A DNA stretch of 64,000 nucleotides, from positions 186,001-250,000 of the forward strand of contig NZ_LHVO01000063.1 of assembly GCF_001269925.1 (NCBI RefSeq). Direction: 5' to 3'. Shown here one piece after another: positions 45,201 to 53,260 of the stretch. The stretch comes from Pseudomonas sp. MIACH. GTDB taxonomy: Bacteria > Pseudomonadota > Gammaproteobacteria > Pseudomonadales > Pseudomonadaceae. How positions within the stretch are numbered: position 1 is the stretch's first letter; each line of letters opens with the position of its first letter. Position numbers and translations under genes: made by a program. The notes under the pieces were generated by a model, which worked only from the letters and a program-made list of their open reading frames with translations, did no database searches and had not been told where the DNA came from.

Positions 45201-48200
45201 TGGTGGCGTACGTCACCTGCGATCAACCCGCAGACCTCAATGCCTGGCGCAAAACCATTGGCGCCGCCCTGCCCGATTACATGGTGCCATCGGCGTTCGT
45301 GCTGCTGGACGAATTGCCACTGACCGACAACGGCAAGCTCAATCGCAAGGCCTTGCCGGCGCCGGACATCCAGGCCGAGCCGGACGCGCAAGACCCGCCA
45401 CGCGGCGTTGCCGAACAACAACTCGCGGCCTTGTGGGCCGAGCTGCTGAATGTGCCGTTGGCGCAGATCGGGCGCGACAGTCACTTCTTCTACCTCGGCG
45501 GGCATTCGTTGCTGGCGGCGGTGCTGTTTGCGCGTCTGCGCCAACAATTCGCCACGGTGCCGCCTCTGCGCGCGGTGTTCGAACACTCGACCCTCAGCGC
45601 CTTGGCCGCCCTCCTGGGGCAGCCGCTGAAAACGCCGGCAGCGACCTTTGTTGCGGCCATGCGCCCAAGCCGTTTGCCGTTGTCGTTCGAACAGCAACGC
45701 CTGTGGTTCCTCGAACAATTGAGCACCGGCGCAGGCGAATACAACGTGGTGAGTGCCGTGCAGTTCGACGGCGCGCTGAATACCATTGCCTTGCAAGCGG
45801 CGCTTAACCGCGTGATCCAACGCCACGAGATCCTGCGCAGCCGCATCGTGCGCGAATCCGGCGGCGAGTTGTCGCTGGTGATCGAAGCCAACGCCAACCT
45901 CATCGTGCGTGAAACTACGCTCGACGCCAGCAGCGACGAAGCCTGGCAACAACTGACCGACGAGGCCATCCACGCGGAAACCGGGCACCGTTTCGATCTC
46001 GCCGCCCAGACGCCGGTGCGTGCCACGCTGATTCAGCGCCATCAGCATGCCCAGGCGCTGCTGTTGCTGACCGTGCACCACTGCGCCATCGACGATGCGT
46101 CCAGCCAGAACCTGCTGGACGAACTGGCGAAGCTCTATACCGCGCAATGCCAGGGCACTGTGGCGACACTGCCGGACCTGGCGCTGCAATACCCGGACTA
46201 CGCGCTCTGGCAGCGTGAACCCGCCCAGCAAGCGCTGTTCGCCAGTCAGCTGGAGTACTGGCGCGCACAACTGGAGGATGGCAATTACCTGTTGGACCTG
46301 CCCACCGAGCAAGGCCGCCCCACTCAGCTCGATCCCATTGCCGGCGCCGTGCAGGTGCAACTGCCGGCACAATTGGTCGGGCGCTTGCGTGAGTTCGCCC
46401 GGCAACGTGGCGCGACGTTGTACATGCTGATGCTCGGCGCCGCGCAGTTGCTGCTGGGTCGTTACGCCAACCAGCGCGATGTGCGCTTCGGCAGCCCGGT
46501 GGCCCAACGGCCTCTGGCTGAGCTGCAACCCTTGATCGGTTGCTTCATCAACACCCTGGTCATGCGCGCCGACCTTGATCCACAACTGGATTTCGAAGGC
46601 CTGCTGCAACAGGTGCGCAATACCGTACTGGATGCCCAGCAGCGTCAGGATGTGCCGTTCGACCAGGTCGTCGAACACCTCGCACCGGAACGCAACCTCC
46701 ACCAGACGCCACTGTTCCAAGTGCTGTTCGTGATGCAGAACGCCCAGACCTCGACCAGTGATTGGCCACAGGTGCAGGTGCGCGAGCGGGCCGTCACGGC
46801 GCAATCCACCAAGTACGACCTGAACTGGGAAGTGCATGACGGCGACGTGCTGTCGGTACTGCTTGAGTATCGGGCTTCGCTGTTCAGCGAAGCCACGGCG
46901 CGGCGTTGGCTCACGCAATGGCAGCAACTGCTGGAGACCATGCTCGACGCTCCCCAGGCTCGCCTTGGCGACTGGTCACCGTTGACCGTGCCGGAACGCC
47001 GGCGCCAATTGGTCGAGTGGAACGCCACCGAACGGACCTACAACGGCCCGACCAACCTGCACACGGCCCTGAGCCAACAAGCCGCGCTGACGCCCCACGC
47101 TCCGGCGCTGGTGTTCGAAGGCCAGCGCCTGAGCTACGCCGAGCTGGATCAGCGTGCGCAGACTGTCGCCCGTGCCCTGCGCGGCGCCGGGATCGGCAGC
47201 GGCGCCATCGTGCCGGTGTGCATGGAGCGCTCGGTCGAGATGGTGGTTGCCCTGCTCGGTATCGTGCATGCCGGCGCGGCTTGGCTGCCGCTCGATCCGC
47301 AGTTGCCGCCCGCGCGCATGGCCTTCCTGATCGGCGATGCCGACGCCCACGTCACCCTGACGCAAGCGCAGTGGTTGCAACACTTGCCCGCCGGGCACCG
47401 CGCCTGGACCCTGGACACGCTGCCGAACGCCCCGGCGGGCGAGCCGATCAGCGTCAGCGCCAATGACCTGGCCTACGTGCTCTACACCTCCGGTTCCACC
47501 GGCCAGCCTAAAGGGGTGATGAACGAACACGGCGCCTTGATGAACCGTTTGCACTGGATGCAGGACGCCTTCCCGATTGGCCCGAACGACCGCGTGCTGC
47601 AGAAAACCCCCTACAGCTTCGACGTCTCGGTGTGGGAGTTCTTCTGGCCGCTGATCACCGGTGCGACGCTGGTGGTGGCACGCCCGGACGGCCATCGCGA
47701 CCCGGCCTACCTCAGCCAGTTGATCCAGCAGGAGCAGGTCACCACCCTGCACTTCGTGCCGTCGATGCTGCGTGTATTTGTCGACGAGCCAAGCCTTGCC
47801 AATTGCACGACACTGCGCCAGGTGTTCGCCAGCGGCGAAGCGCTGCCGGTGGACCTGGTGCGCCGTTTCATGAGCCAACACCCGGCCGCGCTGGTCAACC
47901 TGTACGGCCCGACCGAAGCCGCCATTGACGTGTCCGTCTGGCGCTGCGCGGTGGACGACGTGATCGTGCCGATCGGCAAACCGATTGCCAACCTGCGCCT
48001 GTACATCCTCGACGAGGCCATGCAGGCGCTGCCCATCGGCAGCATCGGCGAGTTGTACATCGGTGGTGTCGGCGTCGCGCGTGGTTACCTCAAGCGTGCG
48101 GACCTGACCGAGGAACGCTTCCTCGCCAGCCCGTTTGTCGAGGGGGATCGCCTGTACCGTACCGGCGACCGATGCCGTTTCCTCGCCGATGGCAACATCG

Positions 48201-51200
48201 AATACCTCGGGCGGCTCGACCATCAGGTGAAATTGCGCGGCCAGCGTATTGAACTGGGTGAGATCGACGCCGAACTGCTGGCGCATTCCGCTGTGCGTGA
48301 CGCGGCAACGCTGTTGCTTAATGAACGCCTGGTGAGTTTCTGGTGCGGCAACGCCGAAGAAGCCTCGCTGCGCACACACCTGAGCGACACCCTGCCGGGA
48401 CACATGCTGCCCAGCCTGTTGGTGCAACTCGACAGCCTTCCGCTCAACAGCAACGGCAAGCTCGACCGCAAGGCACTCGCCGCCCTGCCATTACCCGATG
48501 CACACCACGACAAACCGCCTAGCGCGCCGCGCAATGCGACGCAAGCCGTGCTGTGCGAAGTGTTCGCCGAATTGCTGGATTGCCCGACTGTCGGGATCGA
48601 CGATCACTTCTTTCAACTTGGCGGTCACTCGTTGCTGGCCACCCGCCTGGTGGCGAGGGTGCGTGAACGCCTGGGTGCAAGCCTGCCGCTGGCGCTGGTG
48701 TTCGCGCAACCGACCGTGGCGGCCTTGGCCGATCACTTGCGCGCAGCAACGCCAGGCGAGCTGATCACGGCACAACCACGCCCGGCCGTGTTGCCGTTGG
48801 GTCTGGCGCAGCAGCGGTTCTGGATGCTCAGCCGTCTGGTGCCGGACTCTCGCGAATACCACATGCCGTTTGCCCTGAGCCTGCGTGGTGAGCTCAAGGT
48901 ACACGCCTTGCGTGAAGCCTTTGAGCTGGTCAGCGAGCGCCATTTGGTGCTGCGCAGCCGCATCATCGAAGTCGACGGCGAGCCGCAGTTGCTGATCGAC
49001 GATCATGGCCCCGCATTGACAGTCACCTCGGTGGCGGCACACGACTGGGCCTCGGCGTGCAGCGAGGCGCAGGCCGAGCTGATGTCGCCGTTCAATCTGG
49101 CGCTCGCCGCACCTTGGCGCGCGCACCTGCTGCAACGTCAGGGCAGTGATGAGCACCTGCTACTGGTGTGCCTGCACCACAGCGCCACCGACGGTTGGGC
49201 GATGCAATTGCTCATTGATGAACTGGCGCAAGCCTATGGCGCCGGCCTCAATGGCCAATCCCCGGACTGGGCAGCGCTGGACATCGACTATGTGGACTTC
49301 GCGCTGTGGCAACAGCACCCACAGACCCTTGCCCGTCGCAACGACAGCCTGGATTACTGGAAAAACCACCTCGGCCCGGACGATTACCAACTCGACCTGC
49401 CGCTCGACCGCCCACGCGGCGCCGAGGCGGATCGTCGCGCGCACCTGCTGAGCGTCAGCCTCGGTGCCACGCGCGCCGAAGCGATCCGCCAGTTCGCCCG
49501 TCAACGCGGGACCACGCCGTATGTGGTGCTGGCAACCGCGTTGAGTGCCTTGCTGGCGCGCTACAGCGGCCAGCGTGAAATTCGCCTCGGCACGCCGGCC
49601 GATCAGCGCGACCAGCCGCAGTCCCAGGCGCTGCTGGCGTGTCTGGTGAACACCTTGGTGATTCGCAGCGAAGTCGATCAACAAGCGCCGGCCGAGCAAT
49701 TGCTCGCCGACCTTGAAGCCGACCTGCGCGCCGCCCAGGCCCACGCCGACCTGCCGTTCGCCACACTGGTGGGCGCCGTGGCCCAGCGCCGCGACCTGAA
49801 TCGCACGCCGCTGTTCCAGGTGTTGTTCTCCCTCAATCATGGCCGCATGGACAGCAGTCAATGGCCCGGGCTGACCCTTGAGGAACAGGCGCCACCCCTG
49901 ATCGACGCCAAATTCGAACAGAGCTGGGAAGTTCAGGATGACGGCAGCGACATGACCCTGGCGCTGGAATATCAGGCGGCGCTGTTTGACGAAAGGACAA
50001 TGCAGCGCTGGAGTACGCAGTGGTGTGAACTGTTGGATGCCCTGGTGGCAAACCCGGCGCGCGCCTTGGTCGAGTTGTTCCCGCAGCAGCAGGATCAACA
50101 GCAACTGGAGCGCTGGAACGCCACCGAACGGGCCTACAGCGGCCCGACCAACCTGCACACGGCCCTGAGCCAACAAGCCGCGCTGACGCCCCACGCGCCG
50201 GCGCTGGTATTCGAAGGCCAGCGCCTGAGCTATGCCGAGCTGGATCAGCGTGCGCAGACTGTCGCCCGTGCCCTGCGCGGCGCCGGGATCGGCAGCGGCG
50301 CCATCGTGCCGGTGTGCATGGAGCGCTCGGTCGAGATGGTGGTTGCCCTGCTCGGTATCGTGCATGCCGGCGCGGCTTGGCTGCCGCTCGATCCACAATT
50401 GCCGCCCGCGCGCCTGGCCTTCCTGATCGGCGATGCCGACGCCCACGTCACCCTGACGCAAGCGCAGTGGTTGCAACACTTGCCCGCCGGGCACCGCGCC
50501 TGGACTCTCGACACGCTGCCGAACGCCCCGACGGGCGAGCCGATCAGCGTCAGCGCCAATGACCTCGCCTACGTGCTCTACACCTCCGGTTCCACCGGCC
50601 AGCCCAAAGGGGTGATGAACGAACACGGCGCCTTGATGAACCGTTTGCACTGGATGCAGGACGCCTTCCCGATTGGCCCGAACGACCGCGTGCTGCAGAA
50701 AACCCCCTACAGCTTCGATGTCTCGGTGTGGGAGTTCTTCTGGCCGCTGATCACCGGTGCGACGCTGGTGGTGGCACGCCCGGACGGCCATCGCGACCCG
50801 GCCTACCTCAGCCAGTTGATCCAGCAGGAGCAGGTCACCACCCTGCACTTCGTGCCGTCGATGCTGCGTGTATTTGTCGACGAGCCAAGCCTTGCCAATT
50901 GCACGACACTGCGCCAGGTGTTTGCCAGCGGCGAAGCATTGCCGGTGGACCTGGTGCGCCGTTTCATGAGCCAACACCCGGCCGCGCTGGTCAACCTGTA
51001 CGGCCCGACCGAAGCCGCCATCGACGTGTCCGTCTGGCGCTGCGCGGTGGACGACGTGATCGTGCCGATCGGCAAACCGATTGCCAACCTGCGCCTGTAC
51101 ATCCTCGACGAGGCCATGCAGGCGCTGCCCATCGGCAGCATCGGCGAGTTGTACATCGGTGGTGTCGGCGTCGCGCGTGGTTACCTCAAGCGTGCGGACC

Positions 51201-53173
51201 TGACCGAGGAACGCTTCCTCGCCAGCCCGTTTGTCGAGGGTGATCGCCTGTACCGTACCGGCGACCGCTGCCGCTTCCTCGCCGATGGCAACATCGAATA
51301 CCTCGGGCGGCTCGACCATCAGGTGAAATTGCGTGGACAGCGTATTGAACTGGGTGAGATCGATGCGGCGCTGTTGAATCTGCCCGCCGTTACCGGCGCC
51401 TGCACCCTGGTGATCGACAACCGCCTGGTGGCGTTCTACAGCAGCAGCGCCGCCGTGAACGGCCTCGACACCGCCCTCGCCGCGCAATTGCCGGCCTACA
51501 TGGTGCCTGCGGTTTGGGTCCAGGTGCCGGCGCTGCCACTGACCAGCAACGGCAAGATCGACCGCAAAGCCCTGGCCGCCCTGCCGTTGCCGCAGTCTCA
51601 GGAAGACTACGTTGCGCCGCGCAATGCGCTGGAAACCTTGCTCTGCCGGTTGTTCGGCGAACTGCTCGGCGAAAACCTCAGCGCTGGCCGTGAAGTCGGC
51701 ACCTCGGACAGTTTCTTCGCACTGGGGGGCGATTCCATTCTCGGCCTGAAGCTGATTTCCCACCTGCGCGAACAGGGTTACTCGCTCACGCCGAAGGACC
51801 TGTTCCGCTCGCCGACACCGGCGGCGTTGGCACAAGTGGCGAGCCCACTGCTGACCCTGGCCGAACAGGGCGATGTCATCGGCGCGATGCCGCTGATGCC
51901 GCTGCATCAGTGGTTCTTCGATCAACAGCAACCGCACGCCGCACATTGGAACCAATCGGTGCTGGCCGACAGTGAGCGCCGACTGCACGCGGATCAGGTG
52001 CAAGCGGCGCTGGACCGACTGGTGGCCCATCACGACGCCTTGCGCCTGCGCTTCAATCAAGTCGACGGCGCCTGGCAAGCGCAGATCGCCGCCGTCGAAC
52101 CGGCGCGGTTGGTCCGCTGCGAACGCTTGGAGCAACTGGACAACGTCGCGCAAAGCCTGGACCTGCAAAACGGCCCGCTGTTCGCGGCCGCATTGCTCGA
52201 AGGCGCACCACAGCGTTTGTACCTGGTGGCGCACCACCTGGTGATCGATGCCGTGTCGTGGACGCCACTGCTGGAAGACTTCCAACAGGTCTATGAAGCG
52301 CTGGAGCGCGGTGAGAACCCGACTCTGCCGGCAAAAACCACGTCCTACCGTCAATGGGCCGAACACCTGGACGCCCATGCGGCCAGCGTCAGTGCCGAAC
52401 GGCGCTACTGGAATGCCCAGGCTGCGGCCACTGCCCAACCGCTGGCCACGGTTGCCGAGCGGCAGACACTGGCCGCACGTTGGGACGCTCACCGCACCCA
52501 TCAATGGCTGACCGAGTCTCACGCGGCCTATCGCACGCAACCGGAAGAACTGCTGATCGCGGCCCTCGCCGCAACCTTGGCGCAAGCCGAGAGCCGCGCC
52601 GACATCGTCGTCGATCTGGAGCGCCATGGCCGCGATGCGCCGTTTGAAGGGCTGGATGTCAGCCGCACCGTCGGTTGGTTCACCACCCTGTTCCCGCTGC
52701 GCGTGAACTCCAGTGGCGCGCCGGGCGACCGCGTGCGCAACGCCAAGGAAGCCTTGCGCAGCGTACCGGGCCAAGGCCTCGGCTTTGGGCTGTTGCGCCA
52801 GCGCGGCGAACTGCCGCCGAGCCGTGGCGACGTGTTGTTCAACTATCTGGGCCATGCGCAGACGCCACCGGGATGGTTGCGCGCCAGCCGCCTGACGCCA
52901 CCGGCGGACGTGGCGACGGGCAACCGTGTGACCCACGGCCGTGAAGTGGTGGTCTGGCTGGAAGACGGCGAGCTGCGCATCGAGTGGCACAGCGTCACGC
53001 CGGATGCCGACAGCCGCTTGCCTGCGCGCTTGCTGGAACACCTGCAAGCGCTGGTCGAACACTGCCTCGATCCGCAGGCCGGGACGCTCATGCCGTCGGA
53101 CTTCCCGCTGGCCAAGGGCATGAATCAGGCGACTCTCGACACCTTGCTCAAACGCCTGGGGCCGAAGAAATGA
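39239..53173 (+). CDS. NRPS, four modules: C-A(Dab)-T C-A(Orn-like)-T C-A(Ser)-T C-A(Ser)-T-E
   Basis: 4644 residues; ATG at 39239 with AGGA 8 bases upstream. Module 1: C with HHILMDAWC near 147, A code DIWELTADDK (2,4-diaminobutyrate), carrier near 1019. Module 2: C with HHMVSDAWS, A code DSAELGTVDK, resembling the gramicidin S Orn code DVGEIGSIDK (six of ten), so a basic residue such as Orn. Module 3: C with HHCAIDDAS, A code DVWHFSLIDK (Ser, as in EntF). Module 4: C with HHSATDGWA, the same Ser code, carrier LGGDSILGL near 4165. The end is an epimerisation domain with intact AHHLVIDAVSW and FNYLG, giving D-Ser. The two Ser A domains share a long DNA repeat. No hydroxylase or thioesterase is fused. 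Confidence 0.94.
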   Translation: MTTEKTTANPIEDIYPLSPLQQGMLFHSLLHEDSGVYLMQDRYRIGGAIDEVAFLESWRQVVALHPSLRASFQWKTQKQPVQVIHREVKVPLDTLDLRGLAAHEQQARIRTLLEEEQKVGFNLSKPPLIRFRLVRLADETYEFIRSFHHILMDAWCISLVTVDFLNVYEALCNDRTPELKSPRPFRDYIQWLQRQDAGKAEQFWRRQLQGLNAPTPLTVDNGVARDRYTDAVLVDDQLIHLTESQTQALGAFCRAQRITPNTFFQGVWSLLLSRYSGQREVIFGVTVAGRPAELSGVAEMIGLFINTLPLRVSVDPDASLGDWLSALQGVNVDMRDFEHTPLTDIQGWSDFPRGETLFDSILVFENAPIDEQILEGGFQFSLDGMDHSVHTHYGLTVVILPGEQLGIRVSYDRERFDAPAVQRLLGHIASLVRDMLAAPDAQLGSFELLAADERQQLLDEWAVNPHDFPLDKSYAELFAAQVAERGGQVAAVCNGESLTYRELDQRATRLAHALREAGAGEGQLVALLAPRGLTLLSMMIAVFKTGSAMLPLEINHPPERLREIIGLSRAPLLVASDACSALLDQVLGGLDQAPEALFAEACFASGNDAPLPWLGRPDSLAYVLFTSGSTGTPKGVMIEQRGMLNNIFGKVPSLGLNAEARIPQTASVAFDICVWQLLAAPALGATVHILPDEVAHDPQRLLHVLASERLSVLEIVPSLMRTLLALCPCDLHLPDLRWVLPTGEALPPTVARDWFARFPDIALMNAYGPAECADDVAFQPIFQAPHADVSHMPIGRPTANNRLYVLDEYLRAVPVGVAGEICVGGVGVGRGYLHDPQRTAEAFIDHPQLQDRIYRTGDLGRWRADGVIEYLGRRDQQVKLRGHRIELTEIEHRLAQHPNVREAAVLLRENASGEAWLVAYWSAHDATLGNEGLTEHLRAQLPPYMVPAAFVCLERLPLNNNGKVDRKALAAQELHWEADTRESIAPRNELEAAVANVWAQVLGRDSVGVEDNFFTLGGHSLLATQIVARLRAHFKLDLPLRVLFEQPTVALLAVAIAARQAAASTPPASASHALKAHNRPALLPLSFSQQRLWFIEQLTPGTTLFNIPFALHLNGELNVDALHASLNDLLVRHEILRTGIRSNDGVPCQHISDALSIALPFEDLSALASTAREGAQFKALQDTFEQPFDLTQPPLLRARLLRLAPGEHVLGIALHHMVSDAWSATIALRELALGYQARCAGKPADLAPLPVQYADFALWQREHLQGAELARQLDYWTTTLERRDSEGSPLLALPTDYPRPSVQTYRAGLVQRELSAELSGRVQAFASRLGTTPFTVLFAGFAVLMHRLSGDATVLIGTPVTHREQAGTEGLLGILLNNLAIRADFEAQADFTAVVGQVAKRLGEGLQHQDLPFEQLVDSLQLPRSLSHAPLYQVMVAQQLAMESQLRFPGLDFNALDTPLRHSECDLDLHVLCPANAPIQLELMFALDLFAADSARQTLARLEHLLEQMLAEPQRPVAALPLLMAAEWQRTVVEWNRTDMQVPRHLTFAQLFEQQAERTPERDALCFEGQRLSYAELNRRANQVAHYLRSRGVVANSPVALCVERSLELLIGLLGILKAGGAYVPLDPSYPVDRLAYMLEDAQPALFLGQHGLLEHLGAALPRLRLDSDANLFADQPDANPVPLAGPDDLAYIMYTSGSTGKPKGTLVTQGSVVNLAWARIHGLYRRYTDQPMRTSFNYSFAFDSSVAELILLLDGHSLYLTPEAVRYDPDALAAFFRETRLEAFECTPAQLKALLESDGVRRGEVYLPRFVLFGGDAVDAQLWQRLPAIAGSRFFNTYGPTECTVDATACAVDDFPARPIIGRPIANVRTYVLDAFLNPMPVGVPGELHIGGAGVTRGYLNRTEQTAKVFINDPFSPQAGARMYKSGDLVRWLPDGQLEYLGRMDHQVKIRGFRVELGEIEALIGAQPGVRQAVVLAREDVPGDKRLVAYVTCDQPADLNAWRKTIGAALPDYMVPSAFVLLDELPLTDNGKLNRKALPAPDIQAEPDAQDPPRGVAEQQLAALWAELLNVPLAQIGRDSHFFYLGGHSLLAAVLFARLRQQFATVPPLRAVFEHSTLSALAALLGQPLKTPAATFVAAMRPSRLPLSFEQQRLWFLEQLSTGAGEYNVVSAVQFDGALNTIALQAALNRVIQRHEILRSRIVRESGGELSLVIEANANLIVRETTLDASSDEAWQQLTDEAIHAETGHRFDLAAQTPVRATLIQRHQHAQALLLLTVHHCAIDDASSQNLLDELAKLYTAQCQGTVATLPDLALQYPDYALWQREPAQQALFASQLEYWRAQLEDGNYLLDLPTEQGRPTQLDPIAGAVQVQLPAQLVGRLREFARQRGATLYMLMLGAAQLLLGRYANQRDVRFGSPVAQRPLAELQPLIGCFINTLVMRADLDPQLDFEGLLQQVRNTVLDAQQRQDVPFDQVVEHLAPERNLHQTPLFQVLFVMQNAQTSTSDWPQVQVRERAVTAQSTKYDLNWEVHDGDVLSVLLEYRASLFSEATARRWLTQWQQLLETMLDAPQARLGDWSPLTVPERRRQLVEWNATERTYNGPTNLHTALSQQAALTPHAPALVFEGQRLSYAELDQRAQTVARALRGAGIGSGAIVPVCMERSVEMVVALLGIVHAGAAWLPLDPQLPPARMAFLIGDADAHVTLTQAQWLQHLPAGHRAWTLDTLPNAPAGEPISVSANDLAYVLYTSGSTGQPKGVMNEHGALMNRLHWMQDAFPIGPNDRVLQKTPYSFDVSVWEFFWPLITGATLVVARPDGHRDPAYLSQLIQQEQVTTLHFVPSMLRVFVDEPSLANCTTLRQVFASGEALPVDLVRRFMSQHPAALVNLYGPTEAAIDVSVWRCAVDDVIVPIGKPIANLRLYILDEAMQALPIGSIGELYIGGVGVARGYLKRADLTEERFLASPFVEGDRLYRTGDRCRFLADGNIEYLGRLDHQVKLRGQRIELGEIDAELLAHSAVRDAATLLLNERLVSFWCGNAEEASLRTHLSDTLPGHMLPSLLVQLDSLPLNSNGKLDRKALAALPLPDAHHDKPPSAPRNATQAVLCEVFAELLDCPTVGIDDHFFQLGGHSLLATRLVARVRERLGASLPLALVFAQPTVAALADHLRAATPGELITAQPRPAVLPLGLAQQRFWMLSRLVPDSREYHMPFALSLRGELKVHALREAFELVSERHLVLRSRIIEVDGEPQLLIDDHGPALTVTSVAAHDWASACSEAQAELMSPFNLALAAPWRAHLLQRQGSDEHLLLVCLHHSATDGWAMQLLIDELAQAYGAGLNGQSPDWAALDIDYVDFALWQQHPQTLARRNDSLDYWKNHLGPDDYQLDLPLDRPRGAEADRRAHLLSVSLGATRAEAIRQFARQRGTTPYVVLATALSALLARYSGQREIRLGTPADQRDQPQSQALLACLVNTLVIRSEVDQQAPAEQLLADLEADLRAAQAHADLPFATLVGAVAQRRDLNRTPLFQVLFSLNHGRMDSSQWPGLTLEEQAPPLIDAKFEQSWEVQDDGSDMTLALEYQAALFDERTMQRWSTQWCELLDALVANPARALVELFPQQQDQQQLERWNATERAYSGPTNLHTALSQQAALTPHAPALVFEGQRLSYAELDQRAQTVARALRGAGIGSGAIVPVCMERSVEMVVALLGIVHAGAAWLPLDPQLPPARLAFLIGDADAHVTLTQAQWLQHLPAGHRAWTLDTLPNAPTGEPISVSANDLAYVLYTSGSTGQPKGVMNEHGALMNRLHWMQDAFPIGPNDRVLQKTPYSFDVSVWEFFWPLITGATLVVARPDGHRDPAYLSQLIQQEQVTTLHFVPSMLRVFVDEPSLANCTTLRQVFASGEALPVDLVRRFMSQHPAALVNLYGPTEAAIDVSVWRCAVDDVIVPIGKPIANLRLYILDEAMQALPIGSIGELYIGGVGVARGYLKRADLTEERFLASPFVEGDRLYRTGDRCRFLADGNIEYLGRLDHQVKLRGQRIELGEIDAALLNLPAVTGACTLVIDNRLVAFYSSSAAVNGLDTALAAQLPAYMVPAVWVQVPALPLTSNGKIDRKALAALPLPQSQEDYVAPRNALETLLCRLFGELLGENLSAGREVGTSDSFFALGGDSILGLKLISHLREQGYSLTPKDLFRSPTPAALAQVASPLLTLAEQGDVIGAMPLMPLHQWFFDQQQPHAAHWNQSVLADSERRLHADQVQAALDRLVAHHDALRLRFNQVDGAWQAQIAAVEPARLVRCERLEQLDNVAQSLDLQNGPLFAAALLEGAPQRLYLVAHHLVIDAVSWTPLLEDFQQVYEALERGENPTLPAKTTSYRQWAEHLDAHAASVSAERRYWNAQAAATAQPLATVAERQTLAARWDAHRTHQWLTESHAAYRTQPEELLIAALAATLAQAESRADIVVDLERHGRDAPFEGLDVSRTVGWFTTLFPLRVNSSGAPGDRVRNAKEALRSVPGQGLGFGLLRQRGELPPSRGDVLFNYLGHAQTPPGWLRASRLTPPADVATGNRVTHGREVVVWLEDGELRIEWHSVTPDADSRLPARLLEHLQALVEHCLDPQAGTLMPSDFPLAKGMNQATLDTLLKRLGPKK
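47018..48266 (+). repeat. Direct repeat copy 1 within Ser adenylation domain of module 3
   Basis: About 1.25 kb almost identical to 50114-51362 at a constant offset of 3096 bases. It starts at TGGAACGCCACCGAACGG and stops at GAACTGGGTGAGATCGA. It covers the adenylation core including all pocket residues; flanking condensation and C-terminal subdomain sequences are unrelated between the copies. Confidence 0.92.
50114..51362 (+). repeat. Direct repeat copy 2 within Ser adenylation domain of module 4
   Basis: Partner of 47018-48266. Only scattered differences are visible, mostly silent (for example CTGGACC versus CTGGACT before the LDTLPNAP segment, where Ala is Thr in copy 2). This points to recent duplication or gene conversion. 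Confidence 0.92.
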
Positions 53174-53260
53174 GCCCCGCCCTCGACCGCTATCTGACTT
53201 CGGAGTGCGCCGCTCGCGGCGCACGTGCCTCTGGGTTTTTCTGGATTGAACACTGCCGCC

